This document shows, in pieces, positions 14,431 through 23,065 of a stretch of DNA of 49,401 nt; the stretch's first letter is position 1; each line of letters begins with the position of its first letter. Below the pieces are notes generated by a model. That model did not search any database. It saw only the letters and a list, made by a program, of their open reading frames with translations, and had not been told where the DNA came from. Both the position numbers and the translations under genes were made by a program. Location of the stretch: the NCBI RefSeq assembly GCF_000723405.1, contig NZ_CCAE010000035.1, forward strand, positions 1 through 49,401, written 5' to 3'. The DNA is from Hydrogenophaga intermedia (GTDB lineage: Bacteria > Pseudomonadota > Gammaproteobacteria > Burkholderiales > Burkholderiaceae_C).

Positions 14431-15438
14431 ATGAAACACCGCCAACTGGGCGCGTCGGGCCTTGCCACATCCGCCATCGGCCTGGGTTGCATGGGCATGA
14501 GCGAGTTCTACGGCCAGACCGACGACGCCGACTCGCTGCGCACGCTGGAGCGGGCGCTGGCACTGGGCGTCACGCACCTCGACTCGGCCGACACCTACGG
14601 CCTCGGCCACAACGAGAGCCTGCTGGGCCGCTTCCTCGCCGAGGGCGGCGCCACGCGCCGGCAGCGCGTGGTGCTGGCCACCAAGTTCGGCATCGTGCGC
14701 GCGGCCGGGCAATACGAGCGACGCATCGACAACTCGCCGGCCTACATCCGCGACGCCTGCGAGGCGTCACTGCGCCGGCTGGGCACGGACCACATCGACC
14801 TGTATTACTGCCACCGCCGCGACCCGAACGTGCCCATCGAAGACGTGGTGGGCGCGATGGGCGAGCTGGTGCGGGCGGGCAAGGTCCGCGCGATCGGGCT
14901 GTCCGAGGTCTCGGTGGAGACCCTGCGCCGTGCGCACGCGGTGTTTCCGATCGCCGCCGTGCAGTCCGAGTACTCCTTGTGGAGCCGCGAGCCCGAGGAA
15001 GGCATGCTGGCGGCCTGCGCCGAACTCGGCACCGCCTTCGTGGCCTACAGCCCACTGGGCCGGGCCTTCCTCACCGGCGCGCTGGAGACGGACAAGCTGT
15101 CCGACACCGATTTCCGCAAGAACAACCCAAGGTTCGTGGGCGAGGCGCGCGCCGCGAACCAACGCCTGGTGGAGGCCTTGACGGCGTTCGCCGCCGAGCG
15201 CGGGCTGAGCAACTCGCAAGTCGCTCTGGCCTGGTTGCTCAACAAGCATCCGCACGTGGTGCCGATCCCCGGCACCCGCCGCATCGCCTACCTGGAGAGC
15301 AACGTCAGCGCGATCGACATCGCGCTCACGCCCCAGGAGATCGGGCAACTGGATCGCCTGTTCGATCCACAGGCGGTGGCTGGGACGCGCTACCCCGAGG
15401 CGGGGCTGGTGGGGATCGAGTCCCCTCGCGCGAGCTGA
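14431..15438 (+). CDS. Aldo/keto reductase
   Basis: A 335-residue AKR of the YajO/AKR13-like type. It opens MKHRQLGASGLATSAIGLGC. The catalytic tetrad is visible: Asp51 and Tyr56 (LDSADTYG), Lys85 (ATKFG) and His128 (YYCHRRD). The C-terminal NADPH-binding block is PIPGTRRIAYLESN. It reduces aldehydes or ketones with NADPH in the cytoplasm; the substrate is unknown. The ATG at 14431 has CGGAGA upstream. It is divergent from usp. Its last 113 bases overlap the 3' end of the ybhN-like gene on the opposite strand. Confidence 0.92.
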   Translation: MKHRQLGASGLATSAIGLGCMGMSEFYGQTDDADSLRTLERALALGVTHLDSADTYGLGHNESLLGRFLAEGGATRRQRVVLATKFGIVRAAGQYERRIDNSPAYIRDACEASLRRLGTDHIDLYYCHRRDPNVPIEDVVGAMGELVRAGKVRAIGLSEVSVETLRRAHAVFPIAAVQSEYSLWSREPEEGMLAACAELGTAFVAYSPLGRAFLTGALETDKLSDTDFRKNNPRFVGEARAANQRLVEALTAFAAERGLSNSQVALAWLLNKHPHVVPIPGTRRIAYLESNVSAIDIALTPQEIGQLDRLFDPQAVAGTRYPEAGLVGIESPRAS

Positions 15439-16357
15439 GTTCACTGACGCCATACGCCGGCAGCGCCAGCGCCAGCGGCAACAGGTAGTGCGCCGCGCGG
15501 TACGCCAGCACGGCGGCCAGCACCTCGTTGAGCGGCATCGTCCCCGCCAGCGCCGCCGCCACCACGGCCTCCAGCACGCCCAGCCCGGACGGCACGTGCG
15601 TGAGCGCGCCTGCCACGCCGGCCAGCAGCAGCGCCCCGAGCACGGTGGCGTACGGCACCCGGCCCTGCAGCAGGTTCCACAGGCTCAGCGCCATCAGCAT
15701 CCACACGGTGGCGCCCATCACCGCCTGCATCAATGCCACGCGGCTACCGGCCAGCGGCAGCGTGTGCTCGCGCCAGCGCAGCTCCGACTTGCCACTGAAG
15801 GCGCACAGCGCGTGGTAGCCCACGGCCACCACCAGCAGCACCGCGCCCATGCCGCGCAAGGCCACCATGCCCAGCGCCCATTCGCCCTGCAGGCGCGGCG
15901 GCGACAGCACGAGCACCGTGCCCAGTACCCAGCACCAGCCCAGCCAGTTGGCGATGAAGCTGTGCGTGACGATCTGCCCCACGGTACCGGGCGACAGGCC
16001 GGCTCGCGTGTACAGGCGCAGACGCATGCCCACGCCACCGATCAAGGCGCCGAAGTTGAGGTTGAAGGCGTAGGCGATGGCCGCCGTGGCCAGCGTGCGC
16101 GCGCGCGTGATGCGCGCCTTGGCCAGCCAGCGGCCGATGAGGTCATAGCTGGCGAACAGCGTGTGTGCGCACAGTGCCAGCGCCACCGAGATGAGGAGGT
16201 GGTGCAGCGGCAAGGCCTGCAGCGCGGTCCACACCTTGGCCCACTCCACCTCGCGCGCCTGTTGCGCCACCAGGTACAGCACGGCGGCCGCCAGCAGCCA
16301 GGGCAGCCAGCGGCGCGCGTGCGGCCACAGGCGCTTGAGGGTTGGCCCCGGTGTCAC
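15326..16357 (-). CDS. ybhN: YbhN/LPG-synthase-like flippase-domain membrane protein
   Basis: A 343-residue polytopic membrane protein of the UPF0104/lysylphosphatidylglycerol-synthase transmembrane family. About eight helices are visible, with the conserved AYAFNLNFGALIGGVGMRLR and THVPSGLGVLEAVV segments. It starts with GTG (16355-16357), overlapping the clsB stop as GTGA. E. coli has the same trio ybhN-ybhO(clsB)-ybhP, which supports the call. It may move or supply lipids for the cardiolipin step, but its biochemistry is not settled. The hydrophobic part ends near LPAYGVSE. The last 35 or so residues are Pro/Arg-rich and overlap the aldo/keto reductase gene, so this tail may be poorly conserved. 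Confidence 0.85.
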   Translation of the reverse strand: MTPGPTLKRLWPHARRWLPWLLAAAVLYLVAQQAREVEWAKVWTALQALPLHHLLISVALALCAHTLFASYDLIGRWLAKARITRARTLATAAIAYAFNLNFGALIGGVGMRLRLYTRAGLSPGTVGQIVTHSFIANWLGWCWVLGTVLVLSPPRLQGEWALGMVALRGMGAVLLVVAVGYHALCAFSGKSELRWREHTLPLAGSRVALMQAVMGATVWMLMALSLWNLLQGRVPYATVLGALLLAGVAGALTHVPSGLGVLEAVVAAALAGTMPLNEVLAAVLAYRAAHYLLPLALALPAYGVSELSSREGTRSPPAPPRGSASQPPPVDRTGDPVARSPGA

Positions 16358-17670
16358 CGCAGGCCCTCCGCGTGGGCCGGTTCATGCGGCACGGGCTCAT
16401 GTGGCACGGCTTCGCGCGACATCGTCTCGGCTTCGCCCGATTCGGGCACCACCGGCACCACGCGCGGCTTGGCGTGGTGCGCCCAGCGCGCCCAGGCCGG
16501 AAAGCGCCGCAGCGCGTGGAACACCACCATGCTGCGCAGCACGATCCAGGCCGAGCGCAGGCGACCGGGCCGCGACACTTGCACGGCGTCACAGCTTTTC
16601 TCCAGCACGCCGTCCAGCGCCTGGCGCAGCACGGCCGCGAAGGCGTTGTCGCGCACGATCACGTTGGCCTCCAGGTTCAGGCTCAGGCTGGTGGGGTCGA
16701 GGTTGCTGGAGCCCACCGTGGCCCAGTGGTCGTCGATGACGGCCACCTTGGCGTGCAGCGGGCGCTCGTTGTACTCGTGGATGCGCACCCCCGCGCGCAA
16801 GAGGTGTTCGTACAGCAGCATGGTGGCGCGCTGCACCCAGGGCATGTCGGGGTTGCCCTGCAGGATGAGGTCCACCTGCACGCCGCGGCGCGCGGCGCGG
16901 CGCAGGTCGCGCACCAGGCGGTAGCCCGGAAAAAAGTAGGCGTTGGCGATGACGATGCGCGTCTGCGCACTGCGGATGGCCGCGCGGTAGTGGCGCTCGA
17001 TGTCGGTGGTGTGGCGGTGGTTGTCGCGTGTGACGAAAGCGGCCACGGCGCCCTGGTCGAGCGAGGGCATGCGTTCCTCGCGACGCAACTGGCGCAGGCG
17101 GCGCCAGCGGCGCAGCCACATCTCGCGCGGGGGCTGGGGCGTGCTGATGTTGGTGCGGCAAAAGGCCTCGATCTGTTCCACCAGCGGCCCTTCGATGCGC
17201 ACGGCGTAGTCGAGCTTGGCCTGCTCCGGGTCCAGCGCCAGCACGTGGTCCTTGGCGTAGTTGATGCCGCCCACATAGGCCACGCGGCCGTCGATGACGG
17301 CCAGCTTGTTGTGCATGCGGCCCAGCATGTTGATGCGCGCGCCGAACAGTTTGCGCACGGGCTCGAAGGCGCGCAGCTTCACGCCCGCGTCGATCAGGCC
17401 CTGGACGAATTCGTCGCCGAGGTCGGGCGAGCCCCACCCGTCGATGAGCACGTGCACCTCGGCCCCGCGTTGGGCGGCGCGGATCAGCGCGGCCCGCAAT
17501 TCGCGGCCGACGGGATCGTCGAACCAGATGAAGGTCTCGAGGAGCACCTGCTTCTCGGCGGTGTCGATGGCCTGGAAGACGCTCGGGTAGTAGTCCTCGC
17601 CGCAGCACAGCAACTCGATGCGGTTGCCCGGTAGCCAGCGGGAGTTCATCGCGGTCGCCGCCGTGTTCAT
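16354..17670 (-). CDS. clsB: Cardiolipin synthase B (phospholipase D family)
   Basis: A 438-residue protein with two HKD motifs (HNKLAVIDG and HAKVAVIDD), the duplicated active site of the phospholipase D superfamily. The lack of N-terminal membrane helices fits ClsB (YbhO) rather than ClsA. It condenses phospholipids to cardiolipin at the inner membrane. The ATG at 17668-17670 has a strong AAGGAGG. It overlaps the ybhP-like gene upstream (ATGA) and the ybhN-like gene downstream (GTGA), reproducing the E. coli operon. The C-terminal tail contains a repeated HEPVPHEPAH stretch and is probably disordered. Confidence 0.93.
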   Translation of the reverse strand: MNTAATAMNSRWLPGNRIELLCCGEDYYPSVFQAIDTAEKQVLLETFIWFDDPVGRELRAALIRAAQRGAEVHVLIDGWGSPDLGDEFVQGLIDAGVKLRAFEPVRKLFGARINMLGRMHNKLAVIDGRVAYVGGINYAKDHVLALDPEQAKLDYAVRIEGPLVEQIEAFCRTNISTPQPPREMWLRRWRRLRQLRREERMPSLDQGAVAAFVTRDNHRHTTDIERHYRAAIRSAQTRIVIANAYFFPGYRLVRDLRRAARRGVQVDLILQGNPDMPWVQRATMLLYEHLLRAGVRIHEYNERPLHAKVAVIDDHWATVGSSNLDPTSLSLNLEANVIVRDNAFAAVLRQALDGVLEKSCDAVQVSRPGRLRSAWIVLRSMVVFHALRRFPAWARWAHHAKPRVVPVVPESGEAETMSREAVPHEPVPHEPAHAEGLR

Positions 17671-18428
17671 GCCGCCTCCTTGAGCCGGACCTCGGCCGCC
17701 AGCGGGGCGTGGTCGGACAGGCGCGACCAGGGGTGGCGCGGCATCGGCAACGGTTGGACCGTCTCGACGTTGCGCACGTAGATGCGATCGAGCCGCAGCA
17801 GGGGCCAGGCGGCGGGGAAGCTGCGCGCATGCCGGCCGTGGCTCTGGCGAAACACCTCGCTGAGGCCGATCTGCGCGAGCCGCCCGTCCACGCGCTGGCG
17901 CCAGTCGTTGAAGTCGCCGGCAACGATGAGGGGCGCGTCGGCGGGTACCTCGCTGCCGATGATCTCGTGCAACGCGGCGATCTGGTGCTCACGGTCGCCT
18001 TCGAGCAGGCCCAGGTGCACACACATGAGGTGCAGTGCCGGCAAGGCACCGTGGTTCACCACGCAATGCAGCACGCCGCGCTGCGGCTGGATGCGTGGGT
18101 GCGAGAGCCGGTGGTTGTGGCTCTTGACGATGGGAAAGTGCGAGAGCACGGCGTTGCCGTAGCTGTCGCGCGGGGCCACGGCGTTGCGGCCGTAGGCGTG
18201 GTCGCGCCAGATGGTGTCGGCCAGGAACTCGTACTGCGACACGCCCGGGTGGCGCTCGTCGGGGTCACCGCCACCGCGCACCTCCTGCAGGAAGACCAGG
18301 TCGCTCTTGACGGCGCGCACCGCCTCGCGCAACTCGTGCAGCACGAAGCGCCGATTGAAAAAGCTGTAACCCTTGTGAATGTTGACCGTGAGCACGCGCA
18401 GGCTGGCGCCGTCACGCTTCAGCGGCAT
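17667..18428 (-). CDS. ybhP: YbhP-like endonuclease/exonuclease/phosphatase family protein
   Basis: A 253-residue EEP-superfamily protein, the same length as E. coli YbhP. Visible blocks are LRVLTVNIHKGYSFFN, LVFLQEVRGG (metal-binding Glu), HLGLLEGDRE, VAGDFNDWRQ (Asp/Asn) and LSDHAPLAAEV (catalytic Asp-His). The start at 18426-18428 (MPLKRDG) is decided by AAGGAG 6 bases upstream; longer frames up to 18761 have no such site. It is first in the operon with clsB and the ybhN-like gene. The substrate is unknown; a phosphodiesterase acting on a lipid head group or nucleotide would fit the context. Confidence 0.88.
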   Translation of the reverse strand: MPLKRDGASLRVLTVNIHKGYSFFNRRFVLHELREAVRAVKSDLVFLQEVRGGGDPDERHPGVSQYEFLADTIWRDHAYGRNAVAPRDSYGNAVLSHFPIVKSHNHRLSHPRIQPQRGVLHCVVNHGALPALHLMCVHLGLLEGDREHQIAALHEIIGSEVPADAPLIVAGDFNDWRQRVDGRLAQIGLSEVFRQSHGRHARSFPAAWPLLRLDRIYVRNVETVQPLPMPRHPWSRLSDHAPLAAEVRLKEAA

Positions 18429-18561
18429 CCCGTGCTCCTTGTCGTCTTGCCAAAGTACGTCTCGTTTCATGATGAAGCCCATCGTGCCCGCGCTTTGGCG
18501 TTGGCGGGGCAACGAGCGGTAAAAGCGCCCTGCGCGGCAGCGGCCGATGCCTGCTCGCTGA

Positions 18562-18589
18562 TTGACATTTCGGCCCAGGGTGCTAAGGA
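18562..18589 (+). promoter_or_regulatory. mutS: Sigma-70-like promoter upstream of mutS
   Basis: A perfect TTGACA (18562-18567) and TAAGGA (18584-18589) with a 16-base spacer lie about 95 bases before the mutS GTG start. The -10 is weak. A second TACAGT hexamer near 18640 could serve a closer start. Confidence 0.4.
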
Positions 18590-18681
18590 CGGAGCGCGTG
18601 GAGGGGCAATCGGTGTGCCTGCACGCCTGGGGCGATCGGCTACAGTCTTCGGCTCTTTCCCAGTGCCCTCCCGCGCCCACC

Positions 18682-21318
18682 GTGACCGATTCCCTGGCCA
18701 CCCCCGCCCACACGCCCATGATGCAGCAGTACCTGGCCCTCAAGGCCGGGCACCCGCACACGCTGCTCTTCTACCGCATGGGGGATTTCTACGAACTGTT
18801 CTATGAGGACGCCGAGAAGGCCGCTCGCCTGCTCGACATCACGCTCACCCAGCGCGGCCAGTCGGCGGGCAAGCCGGTGGTCATGGCCGGCGTGCCCTTT
18901 CATTCGGTGGACACGTACCTCGGGCGGCTGATCAAGCTCGGCGAGTCGGTGGCCATCTGCGAGCAGGTGGGCGATGTGGCCACGGCCAAGGGGCCGGTGG
19001 AACGCCAGGTGGTGCGCGTGGTGACGCCCGGCACGCTGACCGACGCGGAGCTGCTGTCCGACAAGAGCGAGGCGCTGTTGATGGCCGTGCACGCGGGCGC
19101 CCGCACCGGCTGCGGGCTGGCCTGGCTGTCGCTTACGCAGGGCATCGTCTTCCTGGCCCAGTGCGCCAGCGACGAGCTGGCCGACTGGGTGGCCCGCCTG
19201 GCGCCCGGTGAACTGCTCTACAGCGCCGAGACGACACCCGCGTTCGAGCAGCGCGTGATGGCCCTGGCCGGCGCGCCCACGCCGCAAGGCGGCAAGCTCG
19301 TCACCGTGCTGCGCCCGGCCTGGGCCTTCGACGCCGCGCTGGGCGAGCGCAAGTTGCTGGACCAGTTGCAGGCCGCCAGCCTGGCCGCCTGGGGCGCCGA
19401 TGGCCTGGCCGACGCGCACGCCGCGGCCGGCGCACTGCTGGCCTACGCCGAACACACCCAGGGCCGCGCCCTGGCGCACGTGCGCAGCCTGCAGGTGGCG
19501 CGTTTCGACGAGCGCATCGACCTGCCGCCCAGCACGCGCCGCAACCTCGAACTGGTGCAGACGCTGCGTGGCGAGAGCAGCCCCACCCTCTTCTCGCTGC
19601 TGGACACCTGCGCCAGCGGCATGGGCAGCCGCGCGCTGCGCCAGTGGCTGCTGGAGCCCAAACGCGACCGCGCCGAGGCGCGCGAACGGCTGGGCGCCAT
19701 CGCGACGCTGCGCAGCGGCCCGTGGCAGCGCCTGCGCGAACGGCTCAAGGGCTGCAGCGACGTGGAGCGCATCACCGCGCGCATCGCGCTGCGCCAGGCC
19801 AAGCCGCGCGAGCTGGTGGGCCTGGGCCAGACCCTGGGCCGCGCGGGCGAGCTGGCCGCCGCGCTGGCGCCGCTGGGCAGCGACGCCCTGCTGGCCCGCC
19901 TGGCCACCGAGCTGCAGCCGCCCGCCGGCTGCGCCGAGCTGCTGCAGCGCGCACTGCTGGCCGAGCCCTCCGCGCTGGTGCGCGATGGTGGCGTGATCGC
20001 CGATGGCTTCGACGCCGAGCTCGACGAGCTGCGCGGCATCCAGCACAACAGCGACGCCTTCCTCATCGAGCTGGAGGCGCGCGAGCGCGCGCGCACCGGC
20101 ATCGCCAACCTGCGCGTGCAGTTCAACAAGGTGCACGGCTTCTACATCGAGGTCACGCAGGGCCAGTTGGACCGCGTGCCCGACGACTACAAGCGCCGCC
20201 AGACCCTGAAGAACGCCGAGCGTTTCATCACGCCCGAGCTCAAGGCCTTCGAGGACAAGGCGCTGTCGGCACAGGAACGCTCGCTGGCACGCGAGAAGTG
20301 GCTGTACGAAGGCCTGCTGGACACGCTGCAGGGTTTCATCGACCCGCTCACCCTGCTGGCGCGCGCGCTGGCGGCGCTGGACGCGCTGTGCGCGCTGACC
20401 GAGCGCTCGCTCACGCTGAACTGGTGCGCGCCCAGCTTCACCAGCGAGCCGGGCATCGAGATCCGCGGCGGGCGCCACCCGGTGGTGGAAGCGCGCCTGG
20501 CCGAGACGGGAGCGGGCGCCTTCATTCCCAACGACACGGTGCTGGGCCCCAAGGCGCGCATGCAGGTGATCACCGGCCCCAACATGGGCGGCAAGAGCAC
20601 GTACATGCGCCAGGTGGCCGTCATCGCGCTGTTGGCCAGCATGGGCAGCCACGTGCCGGCGCAGGCCTGCCGGCTGGGCCCACTCGACGCCATACACACC
20701 CGCATCGGCGCGGCCGACGACCTGGCCAATGCGCAGTCCACCTTCATGGTGGAGATGACCGAGGCCGCGCAGATCCTGCACACGGCCACGCCCAACAGCC
20801 TGGTGCTGATGGACGAGATCGGGCGTGGCACCTCGACCTTCGACGGCCTGGCCCTGGCCGGCGGCATCGCCGCGCACCTGCACGACAAGGCGCGCTGCTT
20901 CACGCTGTTCGCCACGCACTACTTCGAGCTCACCGAATTCCCGGCCACCCACCACGCGGCCGTGAACGTGCACGTGAGCGCGGCCGAGGGCGGCAGCAAG
21001 GGCATCGTCTTCCTGCACCAGATCGAGCCCGGGCCGGCCAGCCGCAGCTACGGCATCCAGGTGGCGCGGCTGGCCGGCGTGCCCGCGCCGGTGGTGCAGC
21101 ACGCGCGCCACGCCCTGGCCGCACTGGAGGCGCACAGCGCCGAGCAGCAGACGCAGGTGGACCTGTTCGCCCCGCCACCACCGGCCGAAGCGCCCGAACC
21201 CCACCCCCTGGTGGCCGCCATGGCCGCCATCGACCCTGATGCGCTGAGCCCGCGCGACGCGCTGGATCAGCTCTACCAGCTCAAGAAACTCGCCACACAG
21301 ACGGGAGCCCCCACATGA
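18682..21318 (+). CDS. mutS: DNA mismatch repair protein MutS
   Basis: An 878-residue MutS. The mismatch-reading Phe-X-Glu lies in [14 protein letters not shown] near the N-terminus. The C-terminal ATPase has Walker [11 protein letters not shown], Walker [13 protein letters not shown] and the FATHYFEL signature. It recognises mispairs and recruits MutL; no mutL is nearby, as is usual. I take the GTG at 18682 ([17 protein letters not shown]), which aligns with the E. coli start; ATG codons at 18718 and 18721 are alternatives and no strong ribosome site is seen. Its stop overlaps the Anbu gene start by ATGA. Confidence 0.96.
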   Translation: MTDSLATPAHTPMMQQYLALKAGHPHTLLFYRMGDFYELFYEDAEKAARLLDITLTQRGQSAGKPVVMAGVPFHSVDTYLGRLIKLGESVAICEQVGDVATAKGPVERQVVRVVTPGTLTDAELLSDKSEALLMAVHAGARTGCGLAWLSLTQGIVFLAQCASDELADWVARLAPGELLYSAETTPAFEQRVMALAGAPTPQGGKLVTVLRPAWAFDAALGERKLLDQLQAASLAAWGADGLADAHAAAGALLAYAEHTQGRALAHVRSLQVARFDERIDLPPSTRRNLELVQTLRGESSPTLFSLLDTCASGMGSRALRQWLLEPKRDRAEARERLGAIATLRSGPWQRLRERLKGCSDVERITARIALRQAKPRELVGLGQTLGRAGELAAALAPLGSDALLARLATELQPPAGCAELLQRALLAEPSALVRDGGVIADGFDAELDELRGIQHNSDAFLIELEARERARTGIANLRVQFNKVHGFYIEVTQGQLDRVPDDYKRRQTLKNAERFITPELKAFEDKALSAQERSLAREKWLYEGLLDTLQGFIDPLTLLARALAALDALCALTERSLTLNWCAPSFTSEPGIEIRGGRHPVVEARLAETGAGAFIPNDTVLGPKARMQVITGPNMGGKSTYMRQVAVIALLASMGSHVPAQACRLGPLDAIHTRIGAADDLANAQSTFMVEMTEAAQILHTATPNSLVLMDEIGRGTSTFDGLALAGGIAAHLHDKARCFTLFATHYFELTEFPATHHAAVNVHVSAAEGGSKGIVFLHQIEPGPASRSYGIQVARLAGVPAPVVQHARHALAALEAHSAEQQTQVDLFAPPPPAEAPEPHPLVAAMAAIDPDALSPRDALDQLYQLKKLATQTGAPT

Positions 21319-22142
21319 CCTACTGCGTCGCCGTCAAACTCAACGCCGGCATGGTGTTCCTGTCGGACTCGCGCACCAACGCGGGCCTCGACCAGATCAG
21401 TTCATTCCGCAAGATGATGATCTACGAGAAGGCCGACGACCGCTTCATGTGCCTGCTGTCGGCAGGCAACCTGAGCATCTCCCAGTCGGTGCGCGAGATC
21501 CTGCAGATCGAGCAACTCGACGACCACGAGGGCGGCGACCCGATCAACATCTGGAACGCGCGCAGCATGTTCGACGCCGCGCGCGTGCTGGGCTCGGCCG
21601 TGCGCCATGTGTGGCACCGCGACGGCGAGTCGCTGCAGCGCGCTGGCGTGGACTTCAATGTCTCCCTGATCTTCGGCGGCCAGATCCGCGGCGAGGGCAT
21701 GCGCCTGTTCCAGGTGTACTCGGCCGGCAACTTCATCGAGGCCACGGCCGAGACGCCGTTCTTCCAGATCGGCGAATCCAAGTACGGCAAGCCGGTCTTG
21801 GACCGCGTGATCACGCTGGACACGCCGCTGGACGAGGCCGCCAAATGCGCCCTGGTCTCCATGGACTCCACCCTCAAGTCGAACCTGTCGGTGGGCCTGC
21901 CGCTGGACATGGTGGTCTACGACGCCAACGCCCTGCGCTGCGACAAGATCGTCTGTATCGAGGAAAACAACCCCTATTTCCGCATGGTGCGCAGCACCTG
22001 GGGCCGCAAACTGCGCGAGGCCTTCGACGACATCGAGCACCCCACCTGGGACGACGGCCAGACCACCGTGCCGCTGCGGTGCGAGAGCGAGCGCCTGGGC
22101 CCGCTCAGGAAGATCACCAACCCGCGCGAGAAGCTCATCTGA
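21315..22142 (+). CDS. Anbu-type proteasome-like peptidase
   Basis: A 275-residue Ntn-hydrolase of the Anbu (ancestral beta subunit) type, related to HslV. It begins [20 protein letters not shown]; Thr2 would be the catalytic nucleophile after Met removal, and [11 protein letters not shown] is the family signature. The C-terminal portion extends beyond HslV, as in other Anbu proteins. No ATPase partner gene is adjacent. Anbu usually sits with an ATP-grasp protein, an alpha-E protein and a transglutaminase; here it is translationally coupled to mutS (ATGA) and followed after 7 bases by a hydrolase. Proteolytic function of the family is still debated. Confidence 0.9.
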   Translation: MTYCVAVKLNAGMVFLSDSRTNAGLDQISSFRKMMIYEKADDRFMCLLSAGNLSISQSVREILQIEQLDDHEGGDPINIWNARSMFDAARVLGSAVRHVWHRDGESLQRAGVDFNVSLIFGGQIRGEGMRLFQVYSAGNFIEATAETPFFQIGESKYGKPVLDRVITLDTPLDEAAKCALVSMDSTLKSNLSVGLPLDMVVYDANALRCDKIVCIEENNPYFRMVRSTWGRKLREAFDDIEHPTWDDGQTTVPLRCESERLGPLRKITNPREKLI

Positions 22143-22149
22143 GCGCGGC

Positions 22150-22986
22150 GTGATCGTCTTCTCGCACGCCAACAGTTTCCCTGCGGGCACCTACCAGGTG
22201 CTGTTTCGCAGCCTGCGCGCGCGCGGCCACGTGGTGCGCGCGGTGGAGCGGTTCGGGCACGACCCGCGCTACCCCGTCACCAGCAACTGGCCACACCTGG
22301 TGCAGCAACTGGCCGACTTCGCCAGTGCCGAGGTGGAACGCGCGGGTGAGGCCCCCTGGCTGGTCGGCCATTCGCTGGGCGGCTTCCTCAGCCTCATGTG
22401 CGCCGCGCGCCACGCCGAACTGGGTGGCCAGCGCGTGCGCGGCGTGCTGCTGATCGATTCGCCCCTGCTGGGGGGTTGGCGCGCGCGCACGCTGGAGCTC
22501 GTCAAGCGCACGCAACTCGTGGGGTCGGTCTCGCCCGGGCGCATCAGCCGCAAGCGCCGCCAGGCCTGGCCCGACGCCGACGCCGCGCTGGAGCACCTGC
22601 GCCACAAACGCGCGTTCGCGCACTGGGACCCGCAGTGCCTGCGGGACTACATCGAGCACGGCACGCACGACGCCGACACGCCCCAAGGCCCGCAGCGCGT
22701 GCTCAGCTTCGACCGCGAGATCGAGACCGCCATCTACAACACCCTGCCCCACAACCTGGACCGCTTGCTGCGCCGCCACCCGCTGCAATGCCCGGTGGGC
22801 TTCATCGGCGGCACGCGTTCGCTGGAGATGCAGCAGGTGGGCATGGCGATGACGCGGCGCGTGCTGGGCCGCGGTGGCGAGGCGCGGCTGCGACTGATCG
22901 AGGGCTCGCACCTGTTCCCCATGGAAAAGCCCCAGGAAACAGCCGCCGCCATCGACGAGTTGCTGGCCGTGCTGGCCGCGGACTGA
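22150..22986 (+). CDS. Alpha/beta hydrolase
   Basis: A 278-residue alpha/beta hydrolase. It starts at a GTG (22150) 7 bases after the Anbu stop, with IVFSHANSFPAGTY forming the oxyanion-hole strand. The nucleophile elbow is GHSLGG (Ser75), and the C-terminal GSHLFPMEKP supplies the catalytic His. It is the third gene of the mutS-Anbu operon. An esterase or lipase-like cytoplasmic enzyme is likely; the substrate is not predictable. Confidence 0.88.
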   Translation: MIVFSHANSFPAGTYQVLFRSLRARGHVVRAVERFGHDPRYPVTSNWPHLVQQLADFASAEVERAGEAPWLVGHSLGGFLSLMCAARHAELGGQRVRGVLLIDSPLLGGWRARTLELVKRTQLVGSVSPGRISRKRRQAWPDADAALEHLRHKRAFAHWDPQCLRDYIEHGTHDADTPQGPQRVLSFDREIETAIYNTLPHNLDRLLRRHPLQCPVGFIGGTRSLEMQQVGMAMTRRVLGRGGEARLRLIEGSHLFPMEKPQETAAAIDELLAVLAAD

Positions 22987-23037
22987 GACCTGCATCACGG
23001 CCTCGGGGGCACCCCGGGCTGCCCCTTATGCGGCAGT

Positions 23038-23050
23038 ACCCCCAGGGGGT
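23038..23050. repeat. 13-bp GC palindrome upstream of histidine kinase
   Basis: ACCCCC-A-GGGGGT is a perfect dyad 15 bases before the kinase start at 23066. It may be an operator or a hairpin near the ribosome site; there is no T-run, so it is not a terminator. Confidence 0.35.
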
Positions 23051-23065
23051 GTAACCTCGCGCCCC

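Noticed and set aside
18640..21204. 854-codon minus-strand open frame opposite mutS
   Set aside because: It is an antisense shadow of a conserved gene with all MutS motifs on the plus strand.
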